DNA of 64,000 nucleotides. Source: Trichodelitschia bisporula (lineage: Eukaryota > Ascomycota > Dothideomycetes > Phaeotrichales > Phaeotrichaceae). This document shows, piece after piece, positions 11,280 through 23,660 of the stretch; positions within the stretch are counted from its first letter, which is position 1; each line of letters starts with the position of its first letter. A program made the position numbers and the translations under genes. The stretch covers positions 1-64,000 of the forward strand of contig ML996708.1 in the NCBI GenBank assembly GCA_010356995.1. Reading direction: 5' to 3'. Below the pieces are notes generated by a model. That model saw only the letters and a program-made list of their open reading frames with translations. It did no database searches and was not told where the DNA came from.

Positions 11280-12956
11280 CTACTCCGCCTTCCCCTTCCC
11301 CTTATCCCCGTCCGGCACGACCTTCTCCTCCGTCGCCTTCGGCGCCTCAAGGCGATCAACCCACCCCTCCCCCCTAAGCACACCGAACCCCTTCCTAATA
11401 ACCCCACTCGTCACCGCCGCAGGATCAGCCTCATAAACACCCCCAAGCAGCGCCAAACTCCCCACAAAGAGAAGCACATCCCCCCCTCTCACCCCATTCC
11501 ACCACCCCCTCTTCCGCCCCACCTTCCACAAGCTATCCGCGCTCATCCTCGCCGTATACATGAAATTCCCCCTCCCAGCCCCCCTATCAAGAAAAGCCCA
11601 CGACCCCGCGAGCGCGCCTGCCGCCACAAACCGTCCCTGCGGCAGCACGTTCCTAGGCAAGAAGGCCTGGAACGCGCAAATGCTCGCCCAACTCGTGCCC
11701 AGCGCACCTGTGACATACAGCGCCATGCGCAGCACCGTCCGGGCCAGGCGTAGGAAGGCGGGGCCAGGCGTTTTGACGAAGGCGCGCCAGCGGAGGAGGC
11801 TGAATGCGCCATAGAGTAGGGTGAAGAAGCGCGCGACGCCAGGGAAGGCGCGGAGGAAGAACGTCGCGTACGTGCGTAGGCAAGACGGGTCGTTCGGGTG
11901 CAGGGTGGCGCAGCTCAGGGATGTAGTTCCGGGGTGGGCGGAGGAGGTGAGCGGTCCGAGGGCGGCGAGCGTGGGGGGGAGGGTTTGCGAGGTAGGGAAG
12001 AGGATGGGGGAGACGAAGGGCGGCCAGCGCAGGCGCGCCATCTCAGCGAGATTATCCACGATTTCAGCCGCCGAGGGCCAGGGCGCAGTCGCCGGATAAC
12101 CCGCCGGGCGCGCATGCAGGTAGTGCTGCGAGTGGCGCAGGACAAAGTTGTTATACGTCGCCGGGAAGCAGTCCCTGTCAAACACAAACGCGTGGAGCAG
12201 CTGGCCGCACGCCGCCGGCATGAGCAGCCAACTGCCGACCCACCAGGGCATATTGGCGAACCACCCGCCGTTGTGCAGGTACTCGTAGAAGAACTCGAGC
12301 GCGCGGCTGGCGGTGTAGATAGTGATCGTGATGCGTAGTTGCGACGCCGGATAGGCCGCGAGCCACGCGCCCGCGAGACTAGCGCCGAGCGCCGGGGCGA
12401 GTTTCGCGGTCAGCGCACGCGCGATGCGCGGGTTGCGCGCGCGGAAGGCCTTTGCGGTGTCGTCGAGCAGGCTGGCGCGCAGGCGGAGGAAGAAGCGGTG
12501 CAGGAGGCGGTGGAAGAGGAGGATGGCGGCGAGCGCGCCGGGAAGACGGATGTTGCCGGACTTGTAGAACGGCTGCTTGGGGGCAGGTCTGCGCTGTTAG
12601 CATTTCGACAGCATTACGACGGCAAAGCGTGCAACTCACACTGGCTTCCGGCCGAGCACGCGCGCTGCAATCACCTCCCACAGCTTCAGTCCGCCGTACA
12701 CACCACCGAACAGACGCACGCTTGCGCGCAGCGCCGCCGCATTGTAGTCGTCGGCGGCAGTGACGGCGCGCTCGAAGCGGGCGGGTTGAGGCGCTTTGGT
12801 GCGCACGGCGGGCGTGCGCGAGAGGAGGTACTTGTGTAGGAGTTTGTATTCGCGCGGGCTGAGAGAGTAGCGCATCGCGTTGCGCACGATAGGGTCCATT
12901 GGCTGCGATGAGGCCGACGGGGCCGACGAGGATGACGAGGGAGGTGGAGACGCCAT
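11280..12956 (-). CDS. TMEM135-family integral membrane protein
   Basis: Two exons, 12956-12640 and 12588-11280, joined across a 51-bp intron (GTGAGT...GCTAACAGCGCAG), give 541 aa. Several hydrophobic segments and the Cys-rich signature of the TMEM135 N-terminal domain are visible: a Cys before HPNDPSC, then LRTYATFFLRAFPGVARFF and a basic-aromatic run. Animal TMEM135 is found at peroxisomes and mitochondria and affects lipid and mitochondrial dynamics; fungal relatives are poorly studied. The N-terminus (MASPPPSSSSSAPSASS) is Ser-rich and precedes a conserved-looking MDPIVRNAMRYSLSPREYKLL. The C-terminus is a lysine-rich tail (KGKGKAE). Confidence 0.8.
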
Positions 12957-13505
12957 CGCGCTGGTATTTTGGGAACGCTGTTTGTGTCCGCTGGTGTTGT
13001 TGTAGTCAAATTATCCAAAGCCGTCAGAGGGCTGGCGCGTGCCTGTTGATGGAAGCGCAGGCATGCGGGGAAGGAAGCAAAAGCGCATGAGAGGGGGTGA
13101 TGGGTGCGGGAGATGAGCGACGGTCAGATTGTGGGGAGAGCGGAGATGAGGCTGGTGGTTGGTCGAGGCGGCAGGCTTGACCTCGGCTGTGGATAAATGA
13201 GCGCGCGTTGACGGTGCGTTATCGCGTCCTCTCCCTTGCACGTTCTGACTTGCGTTTACTGTCACTTGCAGCTGTGCATGAAGCATTTCACAGTATTTGC
13301 TGCCGTCCATATCCTGTGATAGCTCGCCTTTCGCCATCCCCAAAACGTCCTTGTCGAACACCGCGCTAGAATTGCATTCATCCAGGGTTCCCCGGCCAAT
13401 ACATCCATACTCCGTAAATCAAACACCATAACGCCATGCTAACCACTTTTGCTGGATATCACAGTTAGCGACGCATAGTAGCGACCCTGTAGTCAGTTCA
13501 CATAT
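12957..13505. other. Intergenic
   Basis: Promoter side of the TMEM135-like gene and 3' side of the MFS gene; a 116-codon frame here has no support. Confidence 0.4.
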
Positions 13506-15435
13506 TCACATATTCCTGGGCTCCGCCTCCACCGGCTTCTGGCCCTCAGGCTGCTCTTCAATCGACTCGGCCCACGCCGCTGCCGTCCGCACATGCGCCG
13601 TCTTGTGCTTCTGGCGCTTGATCCAAGGAATCTGGAATGCACCAAACACGGCTATGATGGCGCTGGCCCACCACGCCAGCGCCGAAAAATGCATCTGGCT
13701 TCCGAGGCCATACAGATATCCGGCCACGGGACTCGCAACAGTGCGGCACGCGCCGCCCGTGCTCGCTGCCAGCCCGTTGATCTTGCCGAGATGGCTGGAT
13801 GACGGCGCGGCCTCCTTGATGAGGATGAGGAGCAATGGATAGGCGATGATGGAGAAGAAGTTGCGCACAAACAAGCACGTGTAGATGCCCGTGTAAAGCC
13901 AGTTGGGCGGCAATGCAGACAGAAACGGCATGATCACGTACGCCAAGGGATGGCCGATCGTCACGATCACAAAAAGCGGCCACACGCCGAGCCACGACGC
14001 CATAAACGGGAAGATGAGCCCCTGCACGAAGAGCGCGATGATGCCGTTCACGCTCATGATGATGCCAACCTGCTGGGTGGAGAGCCCGAGGCCGCCCGTC
14101 ATGCCGGCACCGTAGTCTTTCTCGTCCTGGAAGAAGATGGGCATCAGGTGGTCGTAGGTCATGGAGTGGTACGTGTAGCTGCTGGTCAGTAGTGCAGGAG
14201 GTAGAGGTGGCAGTACCTACATTCCGAGCGCGGCGATCAGCACCAGGACGTTTCTGGTGTATACTTTGCCAGCAGTGGCTGACAACGTAGACATGGTGGA
14301 CGTGGCAGACGAGGAGCGGGCGAGCTTGCTGCGGTCGACCGAGCGGCCCGCGCGGTCGTTCGCACGGCGGTCCTCGATGACAACGCTGTCAAACGTGCCG
14401 TACGACTCGGTCGACAGATCAGCCGGCGCATTCGCCATGGCACCCGATGCCGGGATCAGCGGCGTCGCCGCCGTCGTGTTTTCCAGGTCCGCCTGCGTGC
14501 TCCACGGCTGCATATCGGGGTGGGTCTCGAAGAGGAAGAAGTAGGCGGCGATGATGGAGCCGAGCAGCATGGCCGAGCAGATGAGGTTGGGCAACAGGTA
14601 CGGGAATTTGCCAAACAAGCCATCGGCGCTAAAATGGGTAGGGAAGGTCTTGGTGGGGTTAGCAAAGTAGCCACCGATGGCGGGACCGATGATGGTGCCG
14701 ATCGACCACACAAACGGCATGACTGCAAATGCCCGAGCTGGGATTATTAGCGACGCGACGACGACACAGGAGGGGTACGCACGCTCATGCTTGGGGTTGG
14801 AGACAAGTTCACCGACCATGGTCTGCGTTGGTTAGCCACGCCAGCAAGACCAAATCGAACAACCAACCTGGATGACGCCAATATTCCCATTGAGCATACC
14901 GCCAAAAACACGACCGAACAGGGCGACCCAAAAGTTGCCTGCAAAGCCGAGGACGAGCAGCGAGAGCATCGTGCCGGTTGTCCCGAAGATGAGCACCTTT
15001 TTGCGGCCGATGCGGTCTGACAACGTTCCCCAGAAGATGCCCGTCAGCGCCTCGGCAAAGGAAAAGGCGGCGATGAGTACGCCGGCATAGAAGGCGGCAT
15101 CGCTTTCGTTCCCAATTTCATAGTGCAGCACGAGCTTCCACGCATAGGGGAAGATGGAGGTGAGGGCAATGGGCTCCGAAACGCGCACAAGGGCTGAGGT
15201 GTTAGCAAGAGCCGATGGGGGAGAGATAGATATAGGAAAGCATTTTGTGCGATGGGTGGATCGTCAGAGACGAGACAGATGCGATAGGCGGTGGGAGAGG
15301 ATGTTTGGGTTTAAGGGTGCAAATGAGGGACGACAGGTGGAAACGGGGACAGAGTGACGTACCGAGAATCAGTAGCTGGACGGTAGGGAAGCTGCTGGGG
15401 TCTCGCGACGAGCTTTGCTGTGGTGTAAGAAGCAT
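13506..15435 (-). CDS. MFS transporter, ZIFL-like
   Basis: Five exons: 15435-15363, 15193-14868, 14822-14783, 14737-14221 and 14178-13506. Introns are 169, 45, 45 and 42 bp; all frames join exactly, giving 542 aa. The 40-nt third exon restores the conserved NPKHEPRAFAVMPFVWSIG. MFS motif A is GTLSDRIGRKKV in the loop between helices 2 and 3. About 12 helices are present with a long Ser/Thr-rich central loop (roughly residues 255-330). This branch includes fungal and plant ZIFL/multidrug carriers; the substrate cannot be told. The N-terminus (MLLTPQQSSSRDPSSFPTVQ) is short, with the first helix split by the long first intron. Confidence 0.85.
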
Positions 15436-16854
15436 GTTCCTCCAGCAATTCTGAATCTTACGGCCGTCTGCTGTTGGTGATGCAGAGAAGAGGTGAAGAG
15501 CAGAGGAGAAGAGAAGAAATTTTGCGAAGGGAGGGAAGCGGCGGACTGGCAGTTATCAAAGTTTACCGCAAGTGAACGCCTGGACACCTAATGGCCATAG
15601 CAACTGCCTGAGGAAGAAAGAGGGTCAAGGTCAAGAGGGGTTCCAAAAGAGGGGTCTATTGAGCTAGAAGGTACTCTGGAGACCCGGGAAAATGCCCCGC
15701 CATGCGATGCGAGGCACGCTCTCTCAGCAATTGGCAGCAATTCAGTCTCACCACCGCAGCCAACTCTCCCAATATCTGCAGCCCAGCTGCGCCGTGTTTG
15801 CCGGCCACTCTGGCCCACCGGGATTTACGGTCGGACGGGAGCGGAAAGCGGGCACGAGTAGGGTGGTAGCTAGAAATCGGAGCAAAAGCTGGACATCGGA
15901 TCCTGGGTGCTTCCCTACTGTACTGATCAGTTCCCCATCCAATTCCTGTTATCAAACCGCCATGCACCATGCAACCCTATCAGCCATGCCCCACCATGCT
16001 ATGCACTGTGTCTTCAGCACCCAGGACCATGCTCCCATGGCACCAGCAACACCAGCACAGCGGACTCAATTCCAAGGGGAGGGCCGAAGCGATTCCACTA
16101 CCCCGAGATGATACGACCAAGGGCAAAGATGTGCCTCTCTCGTGTTCCAGAGTCATGGGACAACAGGTGGGATCATGAAGATTTGCGGTCGGTACGCGTC
16201 GCCCTTGGACCGCATGCAGGAAGCCGCAGCTAGCCAGACGCCGAACGACTAGTGCACGCCATACCATGATAGGCTTAACGGCGACGAGATCCTGCATCAA
16301 AAAAGACGCCCAACGTGTCTGAGCCGCACTATTGCCTGCCAGTAGCCCGCGGTCTGGACGTTTTGTTCGGCAATGGCGGACATGTACGATGGGCGGGTGA
16401 CGGCGGGCGGGCGGGGCGGGGCGTTGCGAGCTGCAAGTGACTGATTCACTTTTGATGCGCATTCTGTTCGCTTCTTTTCCACGGTAAACTCGGCTGGTGA
16501 TGCCGCGGCCAATGGTGTCTGGAGTTCCAATCTCCGTGCTCTCTCATTCGTAGATCATCAGCTTTCGCACCCCTCAATTCCGACTCCCGCAACCGAAGCT
16601 GATTGACGGACGGGAATTCATTTACTTCACTCACTTCAAGCAGAGCAGACCATGCAAAGTTTAAAGAGGAACAGCTGAGCAAGTTAAAAACTACCAGGTA
16701 AACGCTAGTCGTACATCGTCAATCTTCCCAGTCCACCGAACCCCGCACATGACACGAGCTTTACCCCGCCATCTTCGCCTCCCGGCTACCTGCCGACCGG
16801 TGCGCCCCGCCACTCTCAACACTAGCTGTCGCACAGCATTCTGTATCACCTCTC
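15436..16854. other. Intergenic
   Basis: A 1.4-kb gap upstream of the MFS gene and downstream of VIP1. Overlapping short frames on both strands have no domain or signal peptide and conflict with each other. Nothing recognised beyond presumed promoter and terminator. Confidence 0.5.
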
Positions 16855-17667
16855 TCAAGCAGGCACCGCCTTCTCGCTGGACTCTGCGCCTACAGCCGGC
16901 GTCGAGGTGTCCTTGGCGGCGGGTTCCGCCTCTCCAGCCTTCTTCGTCTTAAGGTCGGCGAGGTGGCGCGCTTCGGCGTGCACGTCAAGCACCTGTTTGC
17001 TGCTCTGATCGTAGAACTGGCGCAGCTTCTGGCCCGTAGGCGTGTTGCTGGCCTTCTCAAAGTACGACGAGAGACCACCCCAGGCGCCATACGCCTTGCT
17101 CGTCACGCCGAGACGTTCATCGGCTGCCTTAGCCTTGTCGACGGCGTGGTACTTTGCGTCAAAGTTCTTGAGTGCGTCGGTGAAGCGCTGCGAGATGCCG
17201 CGCTGCTCGTCAAAGGCGAGCCCACGAGCAATGATCTGGTCGCTGAGGAGGTAGCCGTGCGCTAGGTATTCGGCAAAGATACGCGCGCGGGGCTTGTCCT
17301 CCTGTTGTACGTCGCCGTCGTCCGTCTCATCCTTGGAGGTTGATAGGGAGGGAGCCGACTCGTCGGGTGTGACGTGCACTTGCGACGGGCCGAGCTGTGT
17401 GCTGTCGAGGAGGAGTGCTGTCTTTGCGGCCGTCTCCTTGTCGAACGTGACCGTGGCCTCTTGCGTGTCTTCGCCGGCGGGCTGGACGGTGAGGTGGCTG
17501 ATCTTGCCGCTGGGGACGTTAGTAACTGTAAATCAAAGGGAGAGAAGAGGACAAAAGGATCAGGAGAGGGACAGTGGAAGAGGGAGAGCATACCAGAAGC
17601 TGAAGAAGTCGCGAACTTCCTTCTCGCTCGTCTGCTTGGAAATGTTTTGAACCTTGACCGTCGACAT
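16855..17667 (-). CDS. VIP1: RRM protein, Vip1 ortholog
   Basis: Exons 17667-17594 and 17509-16855 with an 84-bp intron (GTATGC...GTTACTAACGTCCCCAG) give 242 aa. The N-terminus MSTVKVQNISKQTSEKEV is the first RRM strand and helix; the intron falls inside FFSF-CGKISHL, as in fission-yeast Vip1-like proteins. The RRM spans about residues 3-75. The rest is helical: IFAEYLAHGYLLSDQIIARG, then ISQRFTDALKNFDAKYHAVD and a Tyr/Gly-rich segment ending in a Lys/Ala-rich tail. The fungal family is often annotated as an actin-cytoskeleton or RNA-binding protein, but its molecular role is not settled. Orthology is well supported by domain order and length. Confidence 0.85.
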
Positions 17668-18666
17668 GGTGATGGTGGAGGTGTTTTTACTGGAGATGGA
17701 GTTGGTGAAGATCTGGGAAAGGAGGAGGATCTGTGGTTGATCTGCAGGTGAGTGAGGACTTGATGCAGATGATTGCAGCGTTGGACGGCTTGGTATTTGT
17801 ACAAACGAAAGGGCGAGAGGAGATGTGGTCCTACCTCAGGTGGGTGGGATCAAGCTCCAGGGCGGGGCAATGACGTTGACAGTGTGGCGGTGCGGCTGCC
17901 GTTAAGGTTACCCCGCTGCGCCACAATGGCGTGCGTCATTTTCCGACCTGCATGCCCACCTCGGCGTGCTCGGGCAACAACCACCACTGACTCTCTGCAG
18001 AAGACAAGTCCCGCCCACCATCGGTCAGTTCTCGTTGGCCGTGTTAGATGAATCTGCGGAATGTCTTTGCAGATGTTGAAGAGATGGCGGACTCGAAGCA
18101 ATGCCACACATGTGATGCTTGCATATGTATCAGAACACGTACGCACCCACGTTTTGGACGGCAACCTTGCCAGAAAGTAGCTCGAGACCTGGGTGCTGCG
18201 TGGTGAGCGTTGGCCGTAGTGGACGTCAACCGCCCGTGATGACAACCCAGCAGAATCGCAGCACCTGCAAAGCAAGGGCAGGTTTCCCATCAACGTTGCT
18301 ACACACGTTGTATATATCCACGTCAGACAACGGCTCGCAAACAACCACTCGGAACTCCGCCGAGCCAAACCAATCACAAGCAAACCACCGGATCTCACCA
18401 GCCTCGCCGAGTACCGAACACCAGCCCCCAAACCCATCAACCCGAAACACCACACCCACAGTGTACGTCGTGGCCCAAATGGCCATCTCCTACGCACGTA
18501 GCGATCAGCCCTTCGCAGTAAATCTTGCGGAAAGGAGCCCAATCTCGGTGACCTGAACTGCGTCCTAATCTCTATCTCAATTAATCAAGTCCGCGCGCCT
18601 GCAATTCGCACCGCTGGATAAAGGCACCACCATGCCCAACCTTCCAGAAATGCGACACCCACAGCC
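17668..18666. other. Intergenic, divergent promoter region
   Basis: Between VIP1 (minus) and the copper monooxygenase (plus). A 230-codon minus-strand frame (17850-18542) shows no domain and is not called. Confidence 0.5.
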
Positions 18667-19938
18667 ATGAAGTCCCTCCTTTTCACTAGCCTGCTCGCCG
18701 CCGCAACCGCCTCCCCCGCGGAGCTGCACCCGCGCCAGGCCAAGGGCGCCGGCGGCGGTTTCCTCGGCAGCCTCGTCAGCGGCATGAACAGTACATCACC
18801 CTCCCCCCTCCCCCTCCTTCGCCCACAACTAACCCCCCCAGGCGGCTACGGCAAAGTCCCCGACATCCCCGGTGCCGCTCCCCGGACCTCCTTCCTCCCC
18901 AACCGCGTCCCCGGCGTGCCTTCGGCAAAAACAATCAAAGTGCGCTACGGGCCGTACAAAGTGCCCAATATGTCCAAGAAGAGCGTGTCGGGGGAGATGG
19001 GCACGCTGTTTAACTATCCCGATCTAGGGGTCGCGCGGCCGTGCGAGGGCGATTGTGTGCTTTTGGGGATTAGTGCGGGGCTGGAGTATGCGAATGGGAG
19101 CGATGCGAATACCGCGAATGGAATGTGGCTGCACCACATGGTTGCCTTTACGGTCGGGCCGAAGCGCTTCGACCCGACGTGCGCGGGCAAGATGAGCCTC
19201 CCGCATATGCTCATCGGCAGCGACGCGACCAAGTCTGAGCGCTTCTTTTCAAGCGGGAATGAGCGCAGTGCGGCGGCGTTCAATCCGCCGTGGGTTAAGA
19301 ATGAGGTGCTCGGGTACTACCTGTATCCGACGGATAAGTTCTCTTTTATCGTCGATCTGATGAATCAGAATATGGATGATCGGACGGTGTACATGACGCT
19401 CACGTACGACTACGTCACCGGCCGCCCGAAGGACGTAGGCGATGTGAAGGCGATATGGCTCGACGCGGCGCAGTGCGGGACCAGCGAGATCGCGCCGCCG
19501 AAGCAGACGGGCAACTTTAGCGTCAAGTACACCTGGACTGCGAATCTGGATGGCGATATCCTGGGCGCCGGCGGGCATTTGCACGACGGGGGTACGCACC
19601 TCACGCTCTCGGTCGACGGGAAGCAGGTCTGCGACTCGGTGGCCACGTACGGCGGGGCTGGGGCGGGCGGGATGGGTGGCCCGTCGCCGATGGCGGGGAT
19701 GGGCGGCGAGGGGCCGGGGCATGGGCACGCTGATGTTAAGGGCAACGTGAAGCACATCACGAGCATGTCGGCGTGCTTTGACGACACGCTGGGCGTCAAG
19801 ACGTTGAAGAAGGGGCAGAAGTGGGGCTTGGAGGCGTTCTACGATTACGACAAGTACGCGGGTATGACGCACGAGAGCGGGAAGCAGAGCAACGTCATGG
19901 GTATTTCGATCATGTATGTTAAGAACCCGAAGGTCTAG
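18667..19938 (+). CDS. Secreted PHM-like copper monooxygenase
   Basis: A signal peptide (MKSLLFTSLLAAATASPAEL) is followed by a copper type II ascorbate-dependent monooxygenase fold. Motifs: WLHHMV (two CuH histidines), GGHLHDGGTH (CuM-type His-x-His) and a Met in SNVMGISIMYV near the C-terminus, the position of the CuM methionine. Conserved Cys pairs (CEGDC and others) suggest disulfides. A 51-bp intron, 18791-18841 (GTACATC...AACTAACCCCCCCAG), is likely; its length is a multiple of three, so both forms stay open (422 aa unspliced, about 405 spliced). A Gly/Met/His-rich loop (GGMGGPSPMAGMGG ... HGHAD) could bind extra metal. The family hydroxylates peptides or small molecules in animals; substrates of fungal members are unknown. 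Confidence 0.8.
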   Translation: MKSLLFTSLLAAATASPAELHPRQAKGAGGGFLGSLVSGMNSTSPSPLPLLRPQLTPPGGYGKVPDIPGAAPRTSFLPNRVPGVPSAKTIKVRYGPYKVPNMSKKSVSGEMGTLFNYPDLGVARPCEGDCVLLGISAGLEYANGSDANTANGMWLHHMVAFTVGPKRFDPTCAGKMSLPHMLIGSDATKSERFFSSGNERSAAAFNPPWVKNEVLGYYLYPTDKFSFIVDLMNQNMDDRTVYMTLTYDYVTGRPKDVGDVKAIWLDAAQCGTSEIAPPKQTGNFSVKYTWTANLDGDILGAGGHLHDGGTHLTLSVDGKQVCDSVATYGGAGAGGMGGPSPMAGMGGEGPGHGHADVKGNVKHITSMSACFDDTLGVKTLKKGQKWGLEAFYDYDKYAGMTHESGKQSNVMGISIMYVKNPKV

Positions 19939-22027
19939 GCTGCGGCGATCGGCTGGCGGGCGGTTTTGAGGCGGCCCTGCATGTACATTAGCGAAAGTTG
20001 AAAAGGAGTCAGTGAAACTCGCCCGTGCCAGCTCCTTCAGATACACCCCATACACCACATACCCACGATGCCGCGCCCCCTCCTTCGCCGGATTGATCCA
20101 CACATTCCCCAAAAAGCACGCTGCGAGCACGCTCAACCCCATAAGCGGCAGCGCCGACGCAAACGCCCACATAACCGCGTGCGCCGCCCTCTGCCGCACG
20201 GCCAACTGCACCGCGTCCGGCAATGCACGGATTGCATCCAGGCCGTCGGCGTTCTGCCGCCCCCCCGGACCCAAGTCCACATGCGCCAGCGACGACGAGA
20301 ACTTATTCGAGAACACGCTCGCCATGATCGCAAGGCTCAGCGTACCGCCAAACGGCAGCGCAAAGTCCATGAGCGACATCACGGCGGCGATTTCGGTTGG
20401 CCAGACGCCGACAGCGTGCAAGGTGTTCGGCATAAAGCGCAGGCCCGTGCCAGCGCCGGCGATGGCGATGGTGACGTTTACCAGCGCTGATTTACGCGTT
20501 GAGGTCGCCCAGGTAAGGAGGGCGAAGCCGAGGGCTTCGACTGTGGACCCGAGCATTAGGGGGTAGAATGTTTGCCGTGGCCAGACGTTGCAGATGAACA
20601 TGGCCGAGTACGCGCCGACTGATAACGGTTAGCACCAAGTGCAAGCTGTGAGTGCCGGGTAACTCACCCCCCAGTCCCGGGGTATAGTACAGCAACTGCA
20701 AGCCGGCCTTCGAGGGCGAGTAATCCTGCGCCAACGTCCAGAAGATACCGACGAAGTAAAACGCACAATACAGCGCCGCGCCCGTCGCCGCATTAATCAC
20801 CGCCAGCAGCGCAACATCCTTCCTCTGGAACAGCTTGAACGGAATCATAGCCACCTGGCGCGGGAAGCGGCGCGCAAGCCAGTGCCCCGGCTCCAGGAGA
20901 TACTCGTATACGAAAAAGGAGACAAAGAGCACGCTGCCCAGCACCAGCGGGAGCACCACCCTATACGAATCCCAGTCGTACTTCGTCCCGCCCCACGACG
21001 TTGCCAAAATTACCAGCCCGGCCCCGAGGACAAACAGCGTCGTCCCACCGACATCTATCGTCGCCAGCCCTTGCCGCAGACTGACCCGCTCCGGGCCGGT
21101 AAGGTGGTGCGTGCCGTGCACCAGCTCCTCCCTCAGCACGAAAAAAATAAGCACCATCGCCAGCGCGGCGATAGGGATCGACAGGACGAAGCAGTAGCGC
21201 CAATTCGCGACCGCGAGCGAGCCGCCTACAATCGGGCCGACGCTATACCCTACGCCCGTGACCAGCGCGAAGATACTATTGTTGCGGGATTGTTCCGCGA
21301 GCGTGACTTTGTCCGAGAGCACGATTTTGACGAGGTTGGCGATGCCGGCGGCGCTTAGGCCCTGGAGCGCGCGGCCGAAGAGGAGCATGCCCCACGTTTG
21401 CGCGGCGGCGCATAGCGTCGACCCGATGAGCATGAAGGCCATGGAGAGTTGCAGCGCGGCATGGCGCCCGAAGACGTCGGCGAGCTGGCCATACCAAGGG
21501 ATGAAAGCCGTTGCGGGGAGCGAGTACGCGAGCACAATCCAGGTCAACTCATCGAGGTGGTCGAAGCGGGACGCGACAGTCGTGAGCGCCGTAGCAACAA
21601 TAGTCGTATCGACGGACTGCAAGAACTGGGACGGAAATAGCGCGACGATCAACTTCAGGAGGTATATGTTGCGCCGGCGCTGCTCGGCCTTGCACTCGAG
21701 GCACGGCTCGGTAATAGTCGATTGCGGCTCCTTGTCTAGTTCCTTCCCGGACGGCTGGTGGCCAAGCTTCGCAAGCTTTTCCGCAGGGTCGTCGTTTGTC
21801 TTGGGGGATGCTAGCGGATGGTTTAATGGGTGCTGGCCGGAGGTTGGCGGATCCGCGGGCGGATCAGTCGGCTCCTGATCTGACGGGAGGAGCCCTATCT
21901 TTGCTGCAGCCGGCTCGGCGTCAGCAAGTGGTGCTCCTCGGTGATGACACAGCTTAGCCGGCTTCGGCGGCTCGCCGGCTTTTTCGCGTTTTTTCGCCTG
22001 GTGTTTCTTGTACAGATATCGGATCAT
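19919..22027 (-). CDS. MFS drug-type transporter, DHA2/TRI12-like (14 TM)
   Basis: Exon 1 is 22027-20668; a 49-bp intron (20667-20619, GTGAGT...TTATCAG) leads into VGAYSAMF; exon 2 runs from 20618. About 110 N-terminal residues are hydrophilic, with Lys and Pro. The transporter core starts at LLKLIVALFPSQFLQSVDTTIVATAL and contains the DHA2 motif A (YGQLADVFGRHAAL) and LLFGRALQGLSAAGI. The 3' end is uncertain: the open frame would run far into the opposite-strand gene, but a consensus donor (GTATGT, after RHRG, near 20064) and an acceptor (TACATGCAG, near 19978) would move it into another frame that stops at or just before the neighbour's stop. I give 19919 as the best end. The drug or toxin exported is unknown. 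Confidence 0.8.
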
Positions 22028-23660
22028 GACGACGAGATAAAATGCGGGAAATGTTGGGAGCGCATCTTCGCCCGCTGGCGGATTGTATACTGCAGAGCCA
22101 GATGAGCTCGTGTTGCGAGTGTGCCTTGAGGGGTCGGGGGGTCAGCCCCGCCCCGTATTCCTCTCGCGTTTATGGGGCACGCGCGGTTCGATCGGCATCG
22201 TATTGCGCAGAAGGCGGATTCTCGATGAATCGAGGCCTCGTATGCGTCCAAGGGCAACTTTCTTTCCATCTTGAGTGCCCTGCTTTGGACATGTCACCGA
22301 AGACATGAGGCTTGGCGCGAGATTAGATGTAAAGATCGCGGAGCGCGATGATGAGGCGGTGCTGTGGACGCGATCGCCAGCTGCACGTTTTCCTAACGGA
22401 CCCCTCCCCACAGCTTGGCAAGCGGAGGGAAAGACAAAACCATGTGGAAAGCATGTGACGTCAGTCATGTCCAGCACATGGAAGCAATATCAAGGGGCCC
22501 GAACTCTTGCATCAAACAATGCCGGTAATAAGTTCATCGGTGCGCTGTCAAAGGAGGCCCGAAAGTGTCCAAACCCGGTTGAATTCTGCGTCTTCCCCCA
22601 CCCCCTCTTCCGGCCCCTGGCTAGTGGTCACGGTGGTGCACCCTACCCATGCGCGACGAGACGCGGGCCGGTGTCAAGTCGGTTTTGAGTTGTCGTCCGT
22701 CGGTTTTGCGATCCTTCCACACGACCTCAACGACCCGCTCCCGTTCGGTCATGGCAAACAAAACCCGGGGCGTTAGTTGCTTCCTCGTGTCCTAGCGCTA
22801 CGTAGTAGATGAATTGGAATGACTGTGGAAAGCTTGCGGGCGAAAGAAGAGTTTACCGTGGGTCGTGATGCGCCAATCGGCCGCTTGTGGAAGAAGACGT
22901 AAGCGTTCCTTGGTTTTTGAACGGCTTGATAGGGCAGCATGGCACCGATTAGGGAGACGATTGGCGCACCGAGCACGAGAAGAGCAGAATGCTGAGAAGA
23001 GCATCAAGAACACAGCCTGACAGCCCCTTCAAGCCAGCTCACGCTTACTACAGTGCGGTACCGTGTCGTTCTCACTCTCACTCCTGCACTGCACGCCGCA
23101 AACAAAACCCGCATCGCACACCCACTTCATTCGCGCCTACAACCGCCCAACCAACTTGAGGCCCCATCCCCATCCCCTCCACCTGCCATCTCTACCGTAT
23201 CCCCTCCCTCGCCCCCTCCCCACAAGTGCAGTGCTGCAAGCGAACCTAGCCGTGCCACCCCCCAGCCCCATAGCCAAGCCAAGCCGCCCGCACACCATCT
23301 CAAGTGGTCCCCCCCCCACCCCGGCCTGTAACCAACCGGGGCAGCCCCGCGAAACCTCCAACACCACCCGCCCTCGAGTCCTCGAGTCCATATCCTCTCC
23401 CTTCTTCACCATCTTTTCCTCGCACCTTCAGTCGACCTTCTCTTTCATTATTCACCTCTCCGTCCTCGGCCTCTGCAGTTCTCCGCCTAATCCGATCCCC
23501 TATCGGCCGCCATCCCACGCCCTCCGCCTCCCTCGTTCCCGCATCATCCCTCGAGTCCACCCGTCGTCGCACAGCTACGGCTTCGCGCATCATCGCCCCC
23601 TTCCCAGCGCACCCGCCGCCCCTCAATGGACAGCTCGCGCGCTGCCATAATACCACCAGG
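22028..23660. other. Intergenic, divergent promoter region
   Basis: A 1.6-kb gap between divergent genes. The right third is pyrimidine-rich (CCCC and CCTC runs), fitting a promoter/5' leader of the RING gene. No gene supported; an upstream in-frame extension of the RING frame lacks a better ATG. Confidence 0.5.

Noticed and set aside
17850-18542. 230-codon minus-strand frame upstream of VIP1 and the copper monooxygenase
   Set aside because: No recognisable motif, odd Cys/Arg/Trp composition, and position in a divergent promoter.
19249-19918. Reading the DHA2 MFS frame straight through to 19249
   Set aside because: It would be antisense to the well-supported copper monooxygenase and adds a long tail untypical of the family; a consensus GTATGT donor near 20064 gives a better end.
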